DNA of 64,000 nt from Porticoccaceae bacterium (GCA_026005035.1 BPKH01000005.1:124001-188000); one strand, 5' to 3'. Shown: positions 44,356 to 53,595, counted from the first letter of the stretch. A program made the numbers and translations. The notes: generated by a model from the letters alone, not told the origin.

Positions 44356-45237
44356 CTAGCGGATGATGCGGTCGAAGAAGGGGCGCGGATAGACGCCGAA
44401 CAGGTCGCGCCAGGAGGGCGGGGTGCGCCCGCCTTCGTCGGCGATGCCGTATTCCCGGGCGAGCTCGGCGCCGATCAGGGTCCGGCCGCTCTTTTCCATC
44501 CGTTTGGGGTCGCAGAACAGCGCCCAGATCAGGTGGCCGGTGAAGGCGGGAGTCTCGGCGATCTGTCGCAGGTGGCCGTACTTGTCCGGTTGGGCGGCGA
44601 TCATCGCCTCGAGGCGCTCGGTGAGCACCGTGCCCATCCAGATGGAGACCACCGCCACGCCGTGGTCGCGGAAATCCACCGCCATGTCGTGAGCGAACTT
44701 GTCCAGGCTCGCCTTGTGGGCGCCGTAGACGGGGCCGAAGACGTAGTGGCTGCTGCCCGAAGAGGAGGTGAAGACCACGAGTCCGCCCCCCGCGGCGAGG
44801 AGCAGGGGGGCTGCGTGCCAGGTGGCGAGATAGCCGCCGCGCACGCCCACGTCCAGCATGGTGGCGAGTTCCGCGGGCTTTTCCCAGAAGGGGCCGGGCT
44901 CGGTCATCGCCGGCAGGTTGGGGAAGGCGTTGTTCACCAGGATGTCCAGGCGCCCCTGCTCGCGGCGCACGCGCGCAAAGAGGGCGGCGATGTCGTCGGG
45001 GTCGGCGAGGTCGGCGCGCACCGGGATCCCCTCGCCCCCCGCGGCGCGCACGGCGGCGGCGGTCTCGTGGATGGTGCCGGGTAGGACCTGGCCGCCCACC
45101 GCGGGCGCGTCCTCGGCCCGCTCCGAGCGGCCGGTGACGTAGACGGTGGCGCCGTGGCTGCCCAGGGCGACGGCGATGCCGCGGCCGGCGCCGCGGCTCG
45201 CGCCGGTGACCACGGCGACGGGGCGCTGGGTTTCCAT
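44356..45237 (-). CDS. SDR-family oxidoreductase (DHRS1-like)
   Basis: 293 residues, longer than classical SDRs. Motifs: TGASRGAGRG, NNAF, FTSSSGSSHYVFGPVYGAHK (catalytic Tyr and Lys). A C-terminal extension (FTGHLIWALFCDPKRMEKSG, YGIADEGGRTPPSWRDLFG) resembles dehydrogenase/reductase member 1 proteins. The substrate is unknown. Divergent from a TetR gene 98 bp away, which is the obvious candidate regulator. Confidence 0.9.
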   Translation of the reverse strand: METQRPVAVVTGASRGAGRGIAVALGSHGATVYVTGRSERAEDAPAVGGQVLPGTIHETAAAVRAAGGEGIPVRADLADPDDIAALFARVRREQGRLDILVNNAFPNLPAMTEPGPFWEKPAELATMLDVGVRGGYLATWHAAPLLLAAGGGLVVFTSSSGSSHYVFGPVYGAHKASLDKFAHDMAVDFRDHGVAVVSIWMGTVLTERLEAMIAAQPDKYGHLRQIAETPAFTGHLIWALFCDPKRMEKSGRTLIGAELAREYGIADEGGRTPPSWRDLFGVYPRPFFDRIIR

Positions 45238-45335
45238 GGTGGGTTCTCCTCGGCGGTGGGGGCTGGCGCCCCGGGCTTGTTCGTCGCCATGATAGCAAAT
45301 TGCCGGCAGGGGGCTGCTACACTGGCGGCCACGGG

Positions 45336-45980
45336 ATGGCGGCCACGCATGGGAAGGTCCAGGTGGCGCGGCGGATGGGCAAGCGCGACTCGGAGCAGGC
45401 AGCGGCGTTTCTCGCCGCCTGCGAGGAGATCCTGCGCGAGGAGGGCTACGGCGCGCTGAGCTCCCGGCGCGTCGCGGAGCGCGCCGGGCTCGGCCAGCGC
45501 CTGCTCTACTACTACTTCGAGACCATGGACGCCCTGGTGGAGGCGACCTTCGCGCGCCTGGCCGCGCGCGAGCTGGCCCGCCTCCAGGCGGCCGCCGCGA
45601 GGCCGCGACCCCTGCGGGAGCTGTGGGACGCCTGCATCCACACCGCCGACAGCCGCCTGGTGGCCGAATTCGCCGCCCTCGCCAACCGCCGCCCGCGCCT
45701 GCGCCGGGCGGTGATCGACTTCCTCGAGCGCTCCCGGGAGATCCAGGTGCGGGCGCTGGCGGTGGCGCTGGCGGCGGCCGGCCGCGCGGAGTCGGCCGAG
45801 GCGCTCGCCTTGCTCGGCACCAGCCTCGCCCTCGCCCTCAACCGCGAGGCGGCCCTGGGGGTGGAGCGCGGCCACCGGGAGGCGGAGGCGCTGGTGGCGG
45901 CGTTTCTCGACCAGCTCGAGCCCGCTCAGTCCGCCACCGCTTCGGAGCGTCCGTCCCGCCAGCGGCGCAAGACCAGATAG
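45336..45980 (+). CDS. TetR-family transcriptional regulator 1
   Basis: 214 residues from ATG at 45336; an upstream in-frame ATG at 45300 is less likely. HTH near residues 20-60 (FLAACEEILREEGYGALSSR, GLGQRLLYYYFETMDALV). The GQRLLYYYF recognition helix is the variant seen in regulators of lipid/aromatic catabolism. The C-terminal ligand domain is Ala/Arg-rich. It diverges from the DHRS1-like SDR. Its last 55 bp overlap the converging receptor-like gene, a long overlap that suggests co-evolved regulation or a start/stop that has drifted. Confidence 0.88.
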   Translation: MAATHGKVQVARRMGKRDSEQAAAFLAACEEILREEGYGALSSRRVAERAGLGQRLLYYYFETMDALVEATFARLAARELARLQAAAARPRPLRELWDACIHTADSRLVAEFAALANRRPRLRRAVIDFLERSREIQVRALAVALAAAGRAESAEALALLGTSLALALNREAALGVERGHREAEALVAAFLDQLEPAQSATASERPSRQRRKTR

Positions 45981-46972
45981 GGGCCCTGGAGGGCGGCCCG
46001 CTGCCAGTGGCCGAACCCCAGCAGGGTGCCCGGATGGCCCTGGGCGGCGGGCAGCCGCTTGACCGCTTCCAGCCCGGCGCGGACCCCCGCCCGGTCGAGC
46101 CGGGGCGAGCGGGCGATCCCCTCGAGGGCGAGGCGGGCGAGGTCCCAGCCCCGCGCCGCGCCGGCCGGGTGTGCGCCCTGGCAGTGGGGACGGGCGAGCA
46201 GGGCGGCGAGCACCGGATTGCCCTCGTGGTAGAGATCCACGTAGTGCCAGCCTTCGAGCGCCCGGGCCAGGGCCGGGTCGTGGTGGCCGCGCAGCGCGGC
46301 GCTCGAGCTCGCCAGCAGAGGGGGCGTGCCGCGCTCCGCCAGGGCCGCGGCCAGGGCCGGCAGCGCTGCGCCGAACCCCAGGTAGACCAGGGCGTCGGCG
46401 GTCGCGGCGGGCAACTCGAGGGCGGCGGGGTCGGCGGCCAGGGGCGGGCAGGAGGTGAGGCCCGCCAGGGACAGGCCGGCGCGCTCGGCGGCGGCCAGGA
46501 AGAAGTCGCGGTAGCGGGCGCCGATGGGGGAGCGGTCGCAGCAGGGGATCACCCGGCGCGCGCCCCGCCGCGCCAGGAACTCGGCGAGCAGTTCCGGCTC
46601 CTCCTCGTGGGAGCCCACCTGGAGGTGGAAGTTCCAGGAGCCGCGGGCGAGCTCGCTGCCGGCCCAGTTGAGGGTGGGCAGCTCGAGCCGCTCGGCGAGG
46701 GGGGCGATGGCCAGGGCGTTGTCGCCCACCGCCGGCCCCACCACCAACAGCACCCCTTCGCCGGCGAGGGCGCGAAAGGCCCGCTCCACCGCCGCTGCCG
46801 AGCCCGCCGGCAGTCCCCGGCCGAGGCCGTGGAGGATCTCCAGCGGCCGGTCGAGACGCCCTGCGGCGGCGAGCTCATCGGCGGCAAGCCGCAGCCAGCG
46901 GGCCACGTCCACCACCGGCTCTTCGCCGGCGGCGAGGTCGTCCAACACGCCGATGCGGATTGGCTCCGTCAC
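45926..46972 (-). CDS. periplasmic-binding-protein-like (Leu/Ile/Val-type) protein without signal peptide
   Basis: 348 residues from GTG at 46972 (AAGGGGGG upstream). Fold type I binding-protein features: IRIGVLDDLAAGEEPVVDVA, FRALAGEGVLLVVGPAVGDN, LPTLNWAGSELARGSWNFHL, GARRVIPCCDRSPIGARYRD and YVDLYHEGNPVLAALLARP. Normal LivK-like proteins have a signal peptide; here the mature sequence begins directly at residue 4, so it should be cytoplasmic. No ABC permease or ATPase gene is present. It may be a ligand sensor like AmiC rather than a transporter subunit. It diverges from TetR gene 2. Confidence 0.82.
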   Translation of the reverse strand: MTEPIRIGVLDDLAAGEEPVVDVARWLRLAADELAAAGRLDRPLEILHGLGRGLPAGSAAAVERAFRALAGEGVLLVVGPAVGDNALAIAPLAERLELPTLNWAGSELARGSWNFHLQVGSHEEEPELLAEFLARRGARRVIPCCDRSPIGARYRDFFLAAAERAGLSLAGLTSCPPLAADPAALELPAATADALVYLGFGAALPALAAALAERGTPPLLASSSAALRGHHDPALARALEGWHYVDLYHEGNPVLAALLARPHCQGAHPAGAARGWDLARLALEGIARSPRLDRAGVRAGLEAVKRLPAAQGHPGTLLGFGHWQRAALQGPYLVLRRWRDGRSEAVAD

Positions 46973-47033
46973 GCACGCCCCCCTTGCCCCGCTGCTATAA
47001 TGGCACCTTTCCGTACGAATAACAGCGCCTTCC

Positions 47034-47723
47034 ATGAACCGACCCACCCGTCCCCGCCGCGACCCCGAATCCACCCGCGCGGCCATCCTGGAGGCGGCCA
47101 AGCGGGTCTTGGCCCGGGAGGGGAGGGAAGGGCTGTCGGTGTCGGCGGTGGCCAAGCAGGCCGGGGTGGATCGGGGCACGGTGCACCGCCACTTCCAGGG
47201 CAAGGAGGAGCTGTTGCGGGCCACCCTGGACTGGGTGGGGCGGCAGCTGCTGCAGGCGGTTTACGGGCCCGAGGAGGCCCCCTTCGGTGGGCGCATCGAG
47301 GGGCCCCTCACCCAGGCGCACCTGCCCCGGGTGATCCGCGGCATGGCCGAGTTCAACGTGCGCCTGGCCGAATTCGCGGTGGACAACCCGGAGATCGGGC
47401 GCATTTGGCTCTTCGACGTGCTGAGCCGCGAGAACCCCCAGGAGGACGCCTTCTACCACCGGTTCCTGAGGGGTTTGGAGCAGTTGGCGGCGAGCGAGGT
47501 CGCCGAGCGGAACATCGACGTCGAGGTGCTCGCGGTGCTGATGCTCACCGCCTACTTCATGTGGCCGGTGTGGGTGGGCGCCCACGCCAAGGGTCCCCGG
47601 GCGCGCCGCCAGATGGCGCGGCGCTTCGCCGGCGAGGTGCTCAGGCTGTCCATGCACGGCGTGCTGCGCGCCGACAGCCACGCCTTGCTCCAGGACTACG
47701 TGCGGCGCAACCTGGCGCCCTGA
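47034..47723 (+). CDS. TetR-family transcriptional regulator 2
   Basis: 229 residues. HTH: AAILEAAKRVLAREGREGLS, AVAKQAGVDRGTVHRHFQGKEELL. The ligand domain has FAVDNPEIGRIWLFDVLSRE and MLTAYFMWPVWVGAHAKGP, very similar in plan to TetR 3, so the two are likely paralogues. A TATAAT lies at 46996 and a CCGTACGAA near-palindrome at 47011, possible promoter and operator between this gene and the divergent binding-protein-like gene. The converging SDR gene ends 4 bp after its stop. Confidence 0.9.
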   Translation: MNRPTRPRRDPESTRAAILEAAKRVLAREGREGLSVSAVAKQAGVDRGTVHRHFQGKEELLRATLDWVGRQLLQAVYGPEEAPFGGRIEGPLTQAHLPRVIRGMAEFNVRLAEFAVDNPEIGRIWLFDVLSRENPQEDAFYHRFLRGLEQLAASEVAERNIDVEVLAVLMLTAYFMWPVWVGAHAKGPRARRQMARRFAGEVLRLSMHGVLRADSHALLQDYVRRNLAP

Positions 47724-47727
47724 CCCC

Positions 47728-48468
47728 TCAGGGCATCACCCGGCCGCCGTTCACGCCCAGGGTCTGGCCGGTGATGTAGCCCGCCTCTTCGGAAGCGAGA
47801 AAGGCGCAGGCGGCGGCGATGTCCTCGGGCCGGCCGGGCCGCTTCATGGGCGAGACGGCGCTCTGTGCGGCGATGTCCACCGGCGAGGCGCGCAGCATGG
47901 GGGTGTCGATGAACCCAGGGGGGATGTTGTTGACCGTGATTCCCTTGTCCGCGAGCTCCAGGGCCAGGGATTTGGTGAAGGCGATGATGGCGCCTTTGGA
48001 GGCGGAGTAGTGGGTCATGAGCCGCGCTCCCGTCTGGGCGGAGGAGGAGGAGATATTGATGATCCGCCCCCAGCCGGCGGCCAGCATGTCGGGCAGTAGC
48101 GCCTGGGTGCACAGGAAGGGGCCGACCACGTTCACCTCGAGCATCCGCAGGATCGCCTCGCGGCTGAGCTCCAAAAAGGGAGTGAAGCCGGTGATGCCGG
48201 CGTTGTTGACCAGGATCGCCACCGGCCCGAGCTCGCGCCGGGTGCGCTCGGCCATGGCGGCGATCTGCTCGGCGTCGGCGGCGTCGCCGGCAAGCGCCAG
48301 GGCGCGCCCCCCCGCCGCCTCGATCTGGCGGGCGGTCTCGGCGGCGCCCTCCGCATTCAGATCCCACGCGGCCACCGCCGCACCCTCCCGGGCGAGCCGC
48401 AAACTGCAGGCGCGGCCGATGCCGCTGCCACCCCCCGTCACCACCGCCACCTTGCCAGCGAGTGTCAT
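47728..48468 (-). CDS. SDR-family oxidoreductase (FabG-like)
   Basis: 246 residues. TGGGSGIG cofactor loop, NNAG, ISSSSAQTG and YSASK catalytic residues, and the C-terminal FLASEEAGYITGQTLGVNGG. A classical tetrameric SDR, 3-oxoacyl-ACP/CoA reductase-like; a beta-oxidation 3-hydroxyacyl-CoA dehydrogenase role is plausible next to the acyl-CoA dehydrogenases. It is divergent from TetR 3 (138-bp gap) and converges on TetR 2. Confidence 0.92.
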   Translation of the reverse strand: MTLAGKVAVVTGGGSGIGRACSLRLAREGAAVAAWDLNAEGAAETARQIEAAGGRALALAGDAADAEQIAAMAERTRRELGPVAILVNNAGITGFTPFLELSREAILRMLEVNVVGPFLCTQALLPDMLAAGWGRIINISSSSAQTGARLMTHYSASKGAIIAFTKSLALELADKGITVNNIPPGFIDTPMLRASPVDIAAQSAVSPMKRPGRPEDIAAACAFLASEEAGYITGQTLGVNGGRVMP

Positions 48469-48606
48469 GGCCTTTTCTCCTCTTCCCTCAGCCCCCGCCG
48501 GGAGGCGTTGGGGCGATTATAGTCAACGCCGCTGTTCAGGGCGGCGTGGCAAGCGGTGCTCGTGCTACCATCCCGCGCCACAGGGGCGCCGGGGAGGCAG
48601 GCGGCG

Positions 48607-49311
48607 ATGAACGAGGGGCGGGCGGTGCGGCGCGGCAACCGCAATCCGGAGGGAACCCGGCGGGAGATCCTCCAGGCGGCCCTGGAGATCCTCTCCCGCG
48701 ACGGCCCCGAGGGGCTCAACGTCACCGAGGTGGCGCGCCGGGCGGGCATCAACCGCGGTACGGCCTACCAGCACTTCCCCACCCGGGAAGCGCTCCTCCA
48801 CGCCACCGCCGAGTGGGTGGCGGAGCGGATGGTGGAGACCTTCTACGGCCAGGCGGATCCCCTCCTCGCAGGGGATCCCCTCACCTTGCCCGAGCGCGCC
48901 CAGGAGCGGCTCAGCCGCTTCGCCATGGAGAACCCGGAGTTGGCGCGGGCGTGGCTCTTCGACCTGCTCACCACCAAGGGACAGGTCAAGGATCCCTTTT
49001 GGACCCGCTTCGTCGAGGAGTTGCGCGAATTCGCCCGAGCCGGCTACTCGCGCCCGGGACTGGACGTCGAGGTCTACGCCTTCATCTCCCTGGTGAGCTC
49101 TTTCCTCTGGCCGGCCTGGGTGGAGGCCCACGCCGACGACGAGGAGGAACGGCGGGCGCTCCACCGCCGCTTCGTCGCCGAGTCGATGCGCATCGCCCTC
49201 TTCGGCACCCTCGCCCCCGAGCCCAACCGAACGCTAAGGGAAAAGTACGCCCCGGCGGGCGAGGCGCCTGCGGAGGAGAAGGCGGTGACAAAGGAAGGGG
49301 GCGGTGGCTAG
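48607..49311 (+). CDS. TetR-family transcriptional regulator 3
   Basis: 234 residues from ATG at 48607. HTH: REILQAALEILSRDGPEGLN, EVARRAGINRGTAYQHFPTREALL. The ligand domain has FAMENPELARAWLFDLLTTK and YAFISLVSSFLWPAWVEAHA, paralogous to TetR 2. It ends in a charged tail (PAEEKAVTKEGGGG). It lies directly upstream of the acyl-CoA dehydrogenase cluster and divergent from the FabG-like SDR. A likely regulator of both, with an acyl-CoA or pathway intermediate as ligand. Confidence 0.9.
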   Translation: MNEGRAVRRGNRNPEGTRREILQAALEILSRDGPEGLNVTEVARRAGINRGTAYQHFPTREALLHATAEWVAERMVETFYGQADPLLAGDPLTLPERAQERLSRFAMENPELARAWLFDLLTTKGQVKDPFWTRFVEELREFARAGYSRPGLDVEVYAFISLVSSFLWPAWVEAHADDEEERRALHRRFVAESMRIALFGTLAPEPNRTLREKYAPAGEAPAEEKAVTKEGGGG

Positions 49312-49368
49312 AATGCCACAGCACTGTTGTGCTCCCCCCTGCGCCTGAGACCACGACGGAGTGGAGTG

Positions 49369-51588
49369 ATGAACTTCGAGCTTTCCCAGGACCAACAGAT
49401 GATGCGCGAGACCTTCGCGCGCTTCCTCGACGAGCACAGCAGTCCGCAGCGGGTGCGGGCCGCCGCCGAGCAGGGGGGATTCGACCCCGAGCTGTGGCGG
49501 GGCCTGGCCGAGCTCGGCGCCTTCGGCCTGCGGGTGCCGGAGGAGGCGGGAGGCCTCGGCCTCGGCACCCTCGATGCCCTGGTGTTGATGGAGGAGGCGG
49601 GTCGCACCCTGGCCTCGGGCCCCCTGACCGAAACCCTGGTGGCGGTGCGGCTAGTGGCGCTGCTCGCCGCCGAGACGGAAGGGGATCTCCTCGCCCAGGT
49701 GTTGGCCGGCGAGCGGGTGCTGACCCTCGCGTTCCACGACCTGGCCGAGCGGCCGGTGCAGTGGGTGCCCGGCGGGGCGGTGGCGGCGGCGGTGGTGGCG
49801 CGCCGCGGCGACGAGGTACTGCTCGTGTCCATTCCCGAGGGCAGCGCCCGGGGAGAGCCGAACCTGGCCTCCATGCCCATCGCCGAGATCGACCTCGGCG
49901 CCCTGGAGAGCCGCCCCCTCGGCCGCGGCGAGGCGGCCGTGGCGCGCTTCGGCGAGGCGCTGGAAGAGTGGAAGCTGCTCATGGCCGGCGCTCTCAACGG
50001 TCTCACCCGGGAGGCGATCCGCCTGGCCGCCGCCTACGCCTGCGAGCGGGAGGCGTTCGGCCAGCCCATCGGCGCCTACCAGGCCATCTCCCACCCCCTG
50101 GCCGACCTGATCACCGAGACCGACGGCGGCAAGTACCTGCTGTGGAAGGCGGTCCACGACATCGGCCACGGCCTGCCCGAGGCGGCGCACGAGGTCTCCA
50201 TGGCCATCTGGTGGATGGCCGACGTGGCCGGCCGCGCCGCCACCCAGGCGCTGCACACCTTCGGCGGGTACGGTCTCGCCGTGGAGTACGACATTCACCT
50301 GTACAACCTGCGCGCCAAGGGTTGGCCGTTGATCTACGGCGATCCCCAGCGGTTTTTGGACGAAGCGGGGCGGCGGCTCTTCGCCGGGGAGGCGGCGAGC
50401 CTGCCCGACGTGGGCGAGATCACCATCGACTTCAGCCTCGGGCCCGAGGCGGAAGCGATGGCGAAGGAATTGGACGACCTGTTCAACGCCATCCTCACCC
50501 CGGAACTGCGGGCCAAGGCCCACTACTCCTTCGACGGCTTCGACGCCGGCGTCCACAAGAAGCTCGCCGAGGCCGGTTTCCTCTTTCCCGATTGGCCGCC
50601 GGAGATGGGCGGGCGAGGCGCCGAGCCCTACGTGGTCAACGCCCTGCGCAAGGTGTGGGAGAAGCACGGCTGGACCTCCCACCCGGTGGGCACCACCAAG
50701 ATGGTGGCGACCATCATCGCCAAGTGCGGCAGCGAGGAGCTCAAGCGCGAGGTGTTGCCCAAGATCATCCGCGGCGAGGCGATCTGCAGCCTGGGCTACA
50801 GCGAGCCGAGCTGCGGCTCCGACGTCTTCGCCGCCAAGACGCGGGCGGTGCGCCAGCCGGACGGCTCCTGGCTGATCAACGGCTCGAAAATGTGGACCTC
50901 GGGGGCCAACATCGCCCAGTATGTTCTCTTGCTCGCGCGCACCAACCCCGACGTGCCCAAACACAAGGGGTTGACCATGTTCCTGGTGCCCCTGGACAGC
51001 CCCGGGATCACCATCCACCCGGTTCACACCTTCCAGGAAGAGCGCACCAACATCACCTACTACGACAACGTGCGCGTCCCCGACAGCTACCGGCTGGGGG
51101 AGGTGGACGGCGGCGTCAAGACCATGGCCATGGCCCTCGAGCTCGAGCATTCGGGTGGGTTCAACAAGGAGCAGATCGCCCTCTACGAGCACGCCGTGGC
51201 GGCCTGCCGGGAGATCGTCGTCGAGGGCAGACCGCTCCTCGAGCATCCCCACGCCCAGCGGCGCCTGGCCCGCACCCTGTGCCACTTCTACATCTCCGAG
51301 GTGTTGGCCAACCGCGCCCTGTGGGCGAGCGTCCAGGGGCAGCCCAACCGCGCCTACGGGCCGATGGTGAAGCTCTTCAGCTCGGAAAAATTCCAGTCCG
51401 ACGCCCGCGACCTGTTGGATCTCACCGCCCCCTGGTCGCTTTCCTACCGGAAGGGGACCGACTTCGCGGCGATCAACCTGGCCTATCGCCACGCCCACGG
51501 CACCACCATCTACGGCGGCACCAGCGAAATCCACCGCAGCCAGATCGCCGAGCGCAACCTCGGCCTGCCCCGTTCGCGGGCCAAATGA
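49369..51588 (+). CDS. fused double-domain acyl-CoA dehydrogenase
   Basis: 739 residues from ATG at 49369 (GGAGTG upstream). Two acyl-CoA dehydrogenase units in one chain. Residues 1 to about 350 (MNFELSQDQQMMRETFARFL, ACEREAFGQPIGAYQAISHP, YGLAVEYDIHLYNLRAK) look like a non-canonical unit. The second unit, from about 360 to the end (YSEPSCGSDVFAAKTRAVRQ, INGSKMWTSGANIAQYVLLL, YGGTSEIHRSQIAERNLGL), keeps the FAD and acyl-CoA motifs. This is the fused counterpart of two-gene alpha2-beta2 dehydrogenases used for steroid side chains. Cytoplasmic; the first gene of a five- to seven-gene run. Confidence 0.9.
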   Translation: MNFELSQDQQMMRETFARFLDEHSSPQRVRAAAEQGGFDPELWRGLAELGAFGLRVPEEAGGLGLGTLDALVLMEEAGRTLASGPLTETLVAVRLVALLAAETEGDLLAQVLAGERVLTLAFHDLAERPVQWVPGGAVAAAVVARRGDEVLLVSIPEGSARGEPNLASMPIAEIDLGALESRPLGRGEAAVARFGEALEEWKLLMAGALNGLTREAIRLAAAYACEREAFGQPIGAYQAISHPLADLITETDGGKYLLWKAVHDIGHGLPEAAHEVSMAIWWMADVAGRAATQALHTFGGYGLAVEYDIHLYNLRAKGWPLIYGDPQRFLDEAGRRLFAGEAASLPDVGEITIDFSLGPEAEAMAKELDDLFNAILTPELRAKAHYSFDGFDAGVHKKLAEAGFLFPDWPPEMGGRGAEPYVVNALRKVWEKHGWTSHPVGTTKMVATIIAKCGSEELKREVLPKIIRGEAICSLGYSEPSCGSDVFAAKTRAVRQPDGSWLINGSKMWTSGANIAQYVLLLARTNPDVPKHKGLTMFLVPLDSPGITIHPVHTFQEERTNITYYDNVRVPDSYRLGEVDGGVKTMAMALELEHSGGFNKEQIALYEHAVAACREIVVEGRPLLEHPHAQRRLARTLCHFYISEVLANRALWASVQGQPNRAYGPMVKLFSSEKFQSDARDLLDLTAPWSLSYRKGTDFAAINLAYRHAHGTTIYGGTSEIHRSQIAERNLGLPRSRAK

Positions 51589-51612
51589 CCCAATGAGAGG
51601 AGGATCGGGAAG

Positions 51613-52443
51613 ATGACGGCGGAGGCGCCCCACCTGCTGGTCGACGTGGTCGACGGGGAGATCATCGTCTGCACCCTCAACCGCCCCGAAAAGCTCAACG
51701 CCATCACCGGCCAGATGCTCCGCCTCTTCGAAGAGGCGCTGATCCGCTTCCGCAATACCCCCGAGCTCAAGGTGATGTTGATTCGCGCCACCGGCCGCTA
51801 CTTCTGTTCCGGTGCCGACCTGCGCGACCGCTCCGAGCCGGACCTGCCCCACCTGCGCGAACACACCGCCCGCTCCATCCGGGAGCGCCACCGCATCCAG
51901 TTGCACGGCATGCACCGGATCTACGACGAGATGGAGCACATCGAAAAGCCCATCGTGGTGGCCCACCACGCCATGTGCGTGGGCGGGGGGTTGGAGCTCT
52001 CCCTTTCCTGCGACTTCCGCCTGGCAGCCGAGAGCGCCGGCTACGCCTTCCCCGAGGGGCTCTTCGGCGTCCTGCCCGCCTCCAACGGGGTGAGCCGGCT
52101 GACGCGCATCGTCGGGCCCCACTGGGCGCGCTGGCTGATCATGGCCAACAAGCCGGCGAGCGCTCAGATGGCCTACAACATGGGGCTCGTCCACCAGGTG
52201 TTTCCCGACGACACCTTCGAGGAGGAAGTCATGGCCTTCTGCGGCCACCTGGCCAAGCAGAACGGCGAGCAGATGGGGGCGGCCAAGATCGCCATCGAGC
52301 TCGCCTGGGAGCTCGGCCGGGATTCGGGACGCCACGTGGAACGGCTTGCCAACAGCGCGTTGATGCTCAACCCGGACTACCTGGAGCGGCTCGAGCGCTA
52401 CGTGGCGAGCGTGGGCTCGAAACACAAGCCCCAATGCCCTTGA
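51613..52443 (+). CDS. enoyl-CoA hydratase/isomerase family protein
   Basis: 276 residues; start 24 bp after the fused dehydrogenase with GAGAGGAGGA upstream. Crotonase features: TLNRPEKLNAITGQML, RYFCSGADLRDR (oxyanion loop) and HHAMCVGGGLELSLSCDFRL (second oxyanion loop). FPEGLFGVLPASNGVSRLTR keeps a Glu in the catalytic position. It would hydrate the enoyl-CoA formed by the neighbouring dehydrogenases. Next gene 15 bp downstream. Confidence 0.92.
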   Translation: MTAEAPHLLVDVVDGEIIVCTLNRPEKLNAITGQMLRLFEEALIRFRNTPELKVMLIRATGRYFCSGADLRDRSEPDLPHLREHTARSIRERHRIQLHGMHRIYDEMEHIEKPIVVAHHAMCVGGGLELSLSCDFRLAAESAGYAFPEGLFGVLPASNGVSRLTRIVGPHWARWLIMANKPASAQMAYNMGLVHQVFPDDTFEEEVMAFCGHLAKQNGEQMGAAKIAIELAWELGRDSGRHVERLANSALMLNPDYLERLERYVASVGSKHKPQCP

Positions 52444-52458
52444 CGGCCGGAGTCTGTC

Positions 52459-53595
52459 GTGGACTTTCAGTGGACCCCTGAACAGCAAGCCTTCCGCCAC
52501 GAAGTACGGGCGTTCCTCGCCGAACACTTGCCTCCCGATTGGGAGCAGATGGCGGAAGGACCCGCCTCCCACGCCCAGACCGCCTTCGCCCGCGAGTTCT
52601 GCCGCAAATTGGCCGCCGCGGGGCTGCTCGTGCCCCACTGGCCCGCTCGCTGGGGCGGGCGCGATGCCGACCCCTGGACGGCGCTCATCCTCGCCGAGGA
52701 GATGTGGATGGCCGGCGAGCCGCGGGGTGGGCAGTACATGAACGTCAACTGGATCGGCCCCACCCTGATGCGCTACGGCACGCCCGAGCAGCAGGAACGG
52801 CACATTCCCCCCATGGCGCGGGGGGAGGTGCTCTGGTGCCAGGGCTTTTCCGAGCCGGAGGCGGGTTCCGACCTCGCCTCCCTGCGCACCCGCGCCGAGC
52901 GGGCGGGCGCGGGATACCGGATCAACGGCCAGAAGATCTGGACCTCCTACGCCGGGGACGCCGACTACTGCTTTTTGCTCGCGCGCACCGCACCGGGCAA
53001 GGCGGGCATCACCATCTTCCTGGTCCCCATGGACCGGCCCGGCATCACCGTGCGCCAGATTCCGAGCATCATCGGCGAGGGCGACATCCACGAGGTGTTC
53101 TTCGACGACGTGGAGGTCGCCGAGGAGGAGCGCCTCGGCGCCGAGGGCCAGGCCTGGGAGATCATCGCCACCGCCCTCAACCTGGAGCGGGTGGGCATTC
53201 CCCGCTACGCCCTGGCGGCCAAGGCGGTGCGCCGGGCGGTGGCCATCCTCCAGCGGGAGGGGCGCTTTCGGGGGGCGGTGGCGGACCAGGCGGCGCGCGC
53301 CGCGGCAGCCTGCGAGGCGGCCCGCCTGTACAGCTACGCCCTCGTCGACAAGCGGGCGCGGGGCGAACTGCCCGGGCCCGAGGCGAGCGCGGCCCGCTAC
53401 GCCACGGTGCTCTGCGAGCGGCTGGCGGCCGAGTTCGTGGTCGAGCACCTCCCCGAGGCGCTGGCCGGTGGCGAGCCCTTGCTGCTCGCCCACCACCAGC
53501 GGGCGATCGTCGCAGGTATCGCCTCGGGGGCTGCGGAAATCCAGCTCAATCTGATCGCCAGCCAGCTGTTGAAACTGCCCAGGGAACCGCGCTGA
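52459..53595 (+). CDS. acyl-CoA dehydrogenase, larger subunit of a probable heteromeric pair
   Basis: 378 residues; GTG start. Full motif set: WCQGFSEPEAGSDLASLRTR, YRINGQKIWTSYAGDADYCF, FLVPMDRPGITVRQI, and EVFFDDVEVAEEERLG. The C-terminal QRAIVAGIASGAAEIQLNLI matches the FadE-type end. Its stop shares a base with the ATG of the next, shorter dehydrogenase-like gene, so the two are likely made in equal amounts as an alpha2-beta2 enzyme. Such paired subunits are known for cholesterol side-chain degradation (ChsE/FadE28-29 type). Confidence 0.92.
   Translation: MDFQWTPEQQAFRHEVRAFLAEHLPPDWEQMAEGPASHAQTAFAREFCRKLAAAGLLVPHWPARWGGRDADPWTALILAEEMWMAGEPRGGQYMNVNWIGPTLMRYGTPEQQERHIPPMARGEVLWCQGFSEPEAGSDLASLRTRAERAGAGYRINGQKIWTSYAGDADYCFLLARTAPGKAGITIFLVPMDRPGITVRQIPSIIGEGDIHEVFFDDVEVAEEERLGAEGQAWEIIATALNLERVGIPRYALAAKAVRRAVAILQREGRFRGAVADQAARAAAACEAARLYSYALVDKRARGELPGPEASAARYATVLCERLAAEFVVEHLPEALAGGEPLLLAHHQRAIVAGIASGAAEIQLNLIASQLLKLPREPR

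Noticed and set aside
48516-48523. TATAAT/TATAGT as promoters between the SDR and TetR 3 genes
   Set aside because: No acceptable -35 at the right distance on either strand.
49651-53496. Very long open frame on the minus strand opposite the acyl-CoA dehydrogenase genes
   Set aside because: GC-rich third positions keep antisense frames open. The translated text has no domain motif, while the plus strand has intact enzymes.
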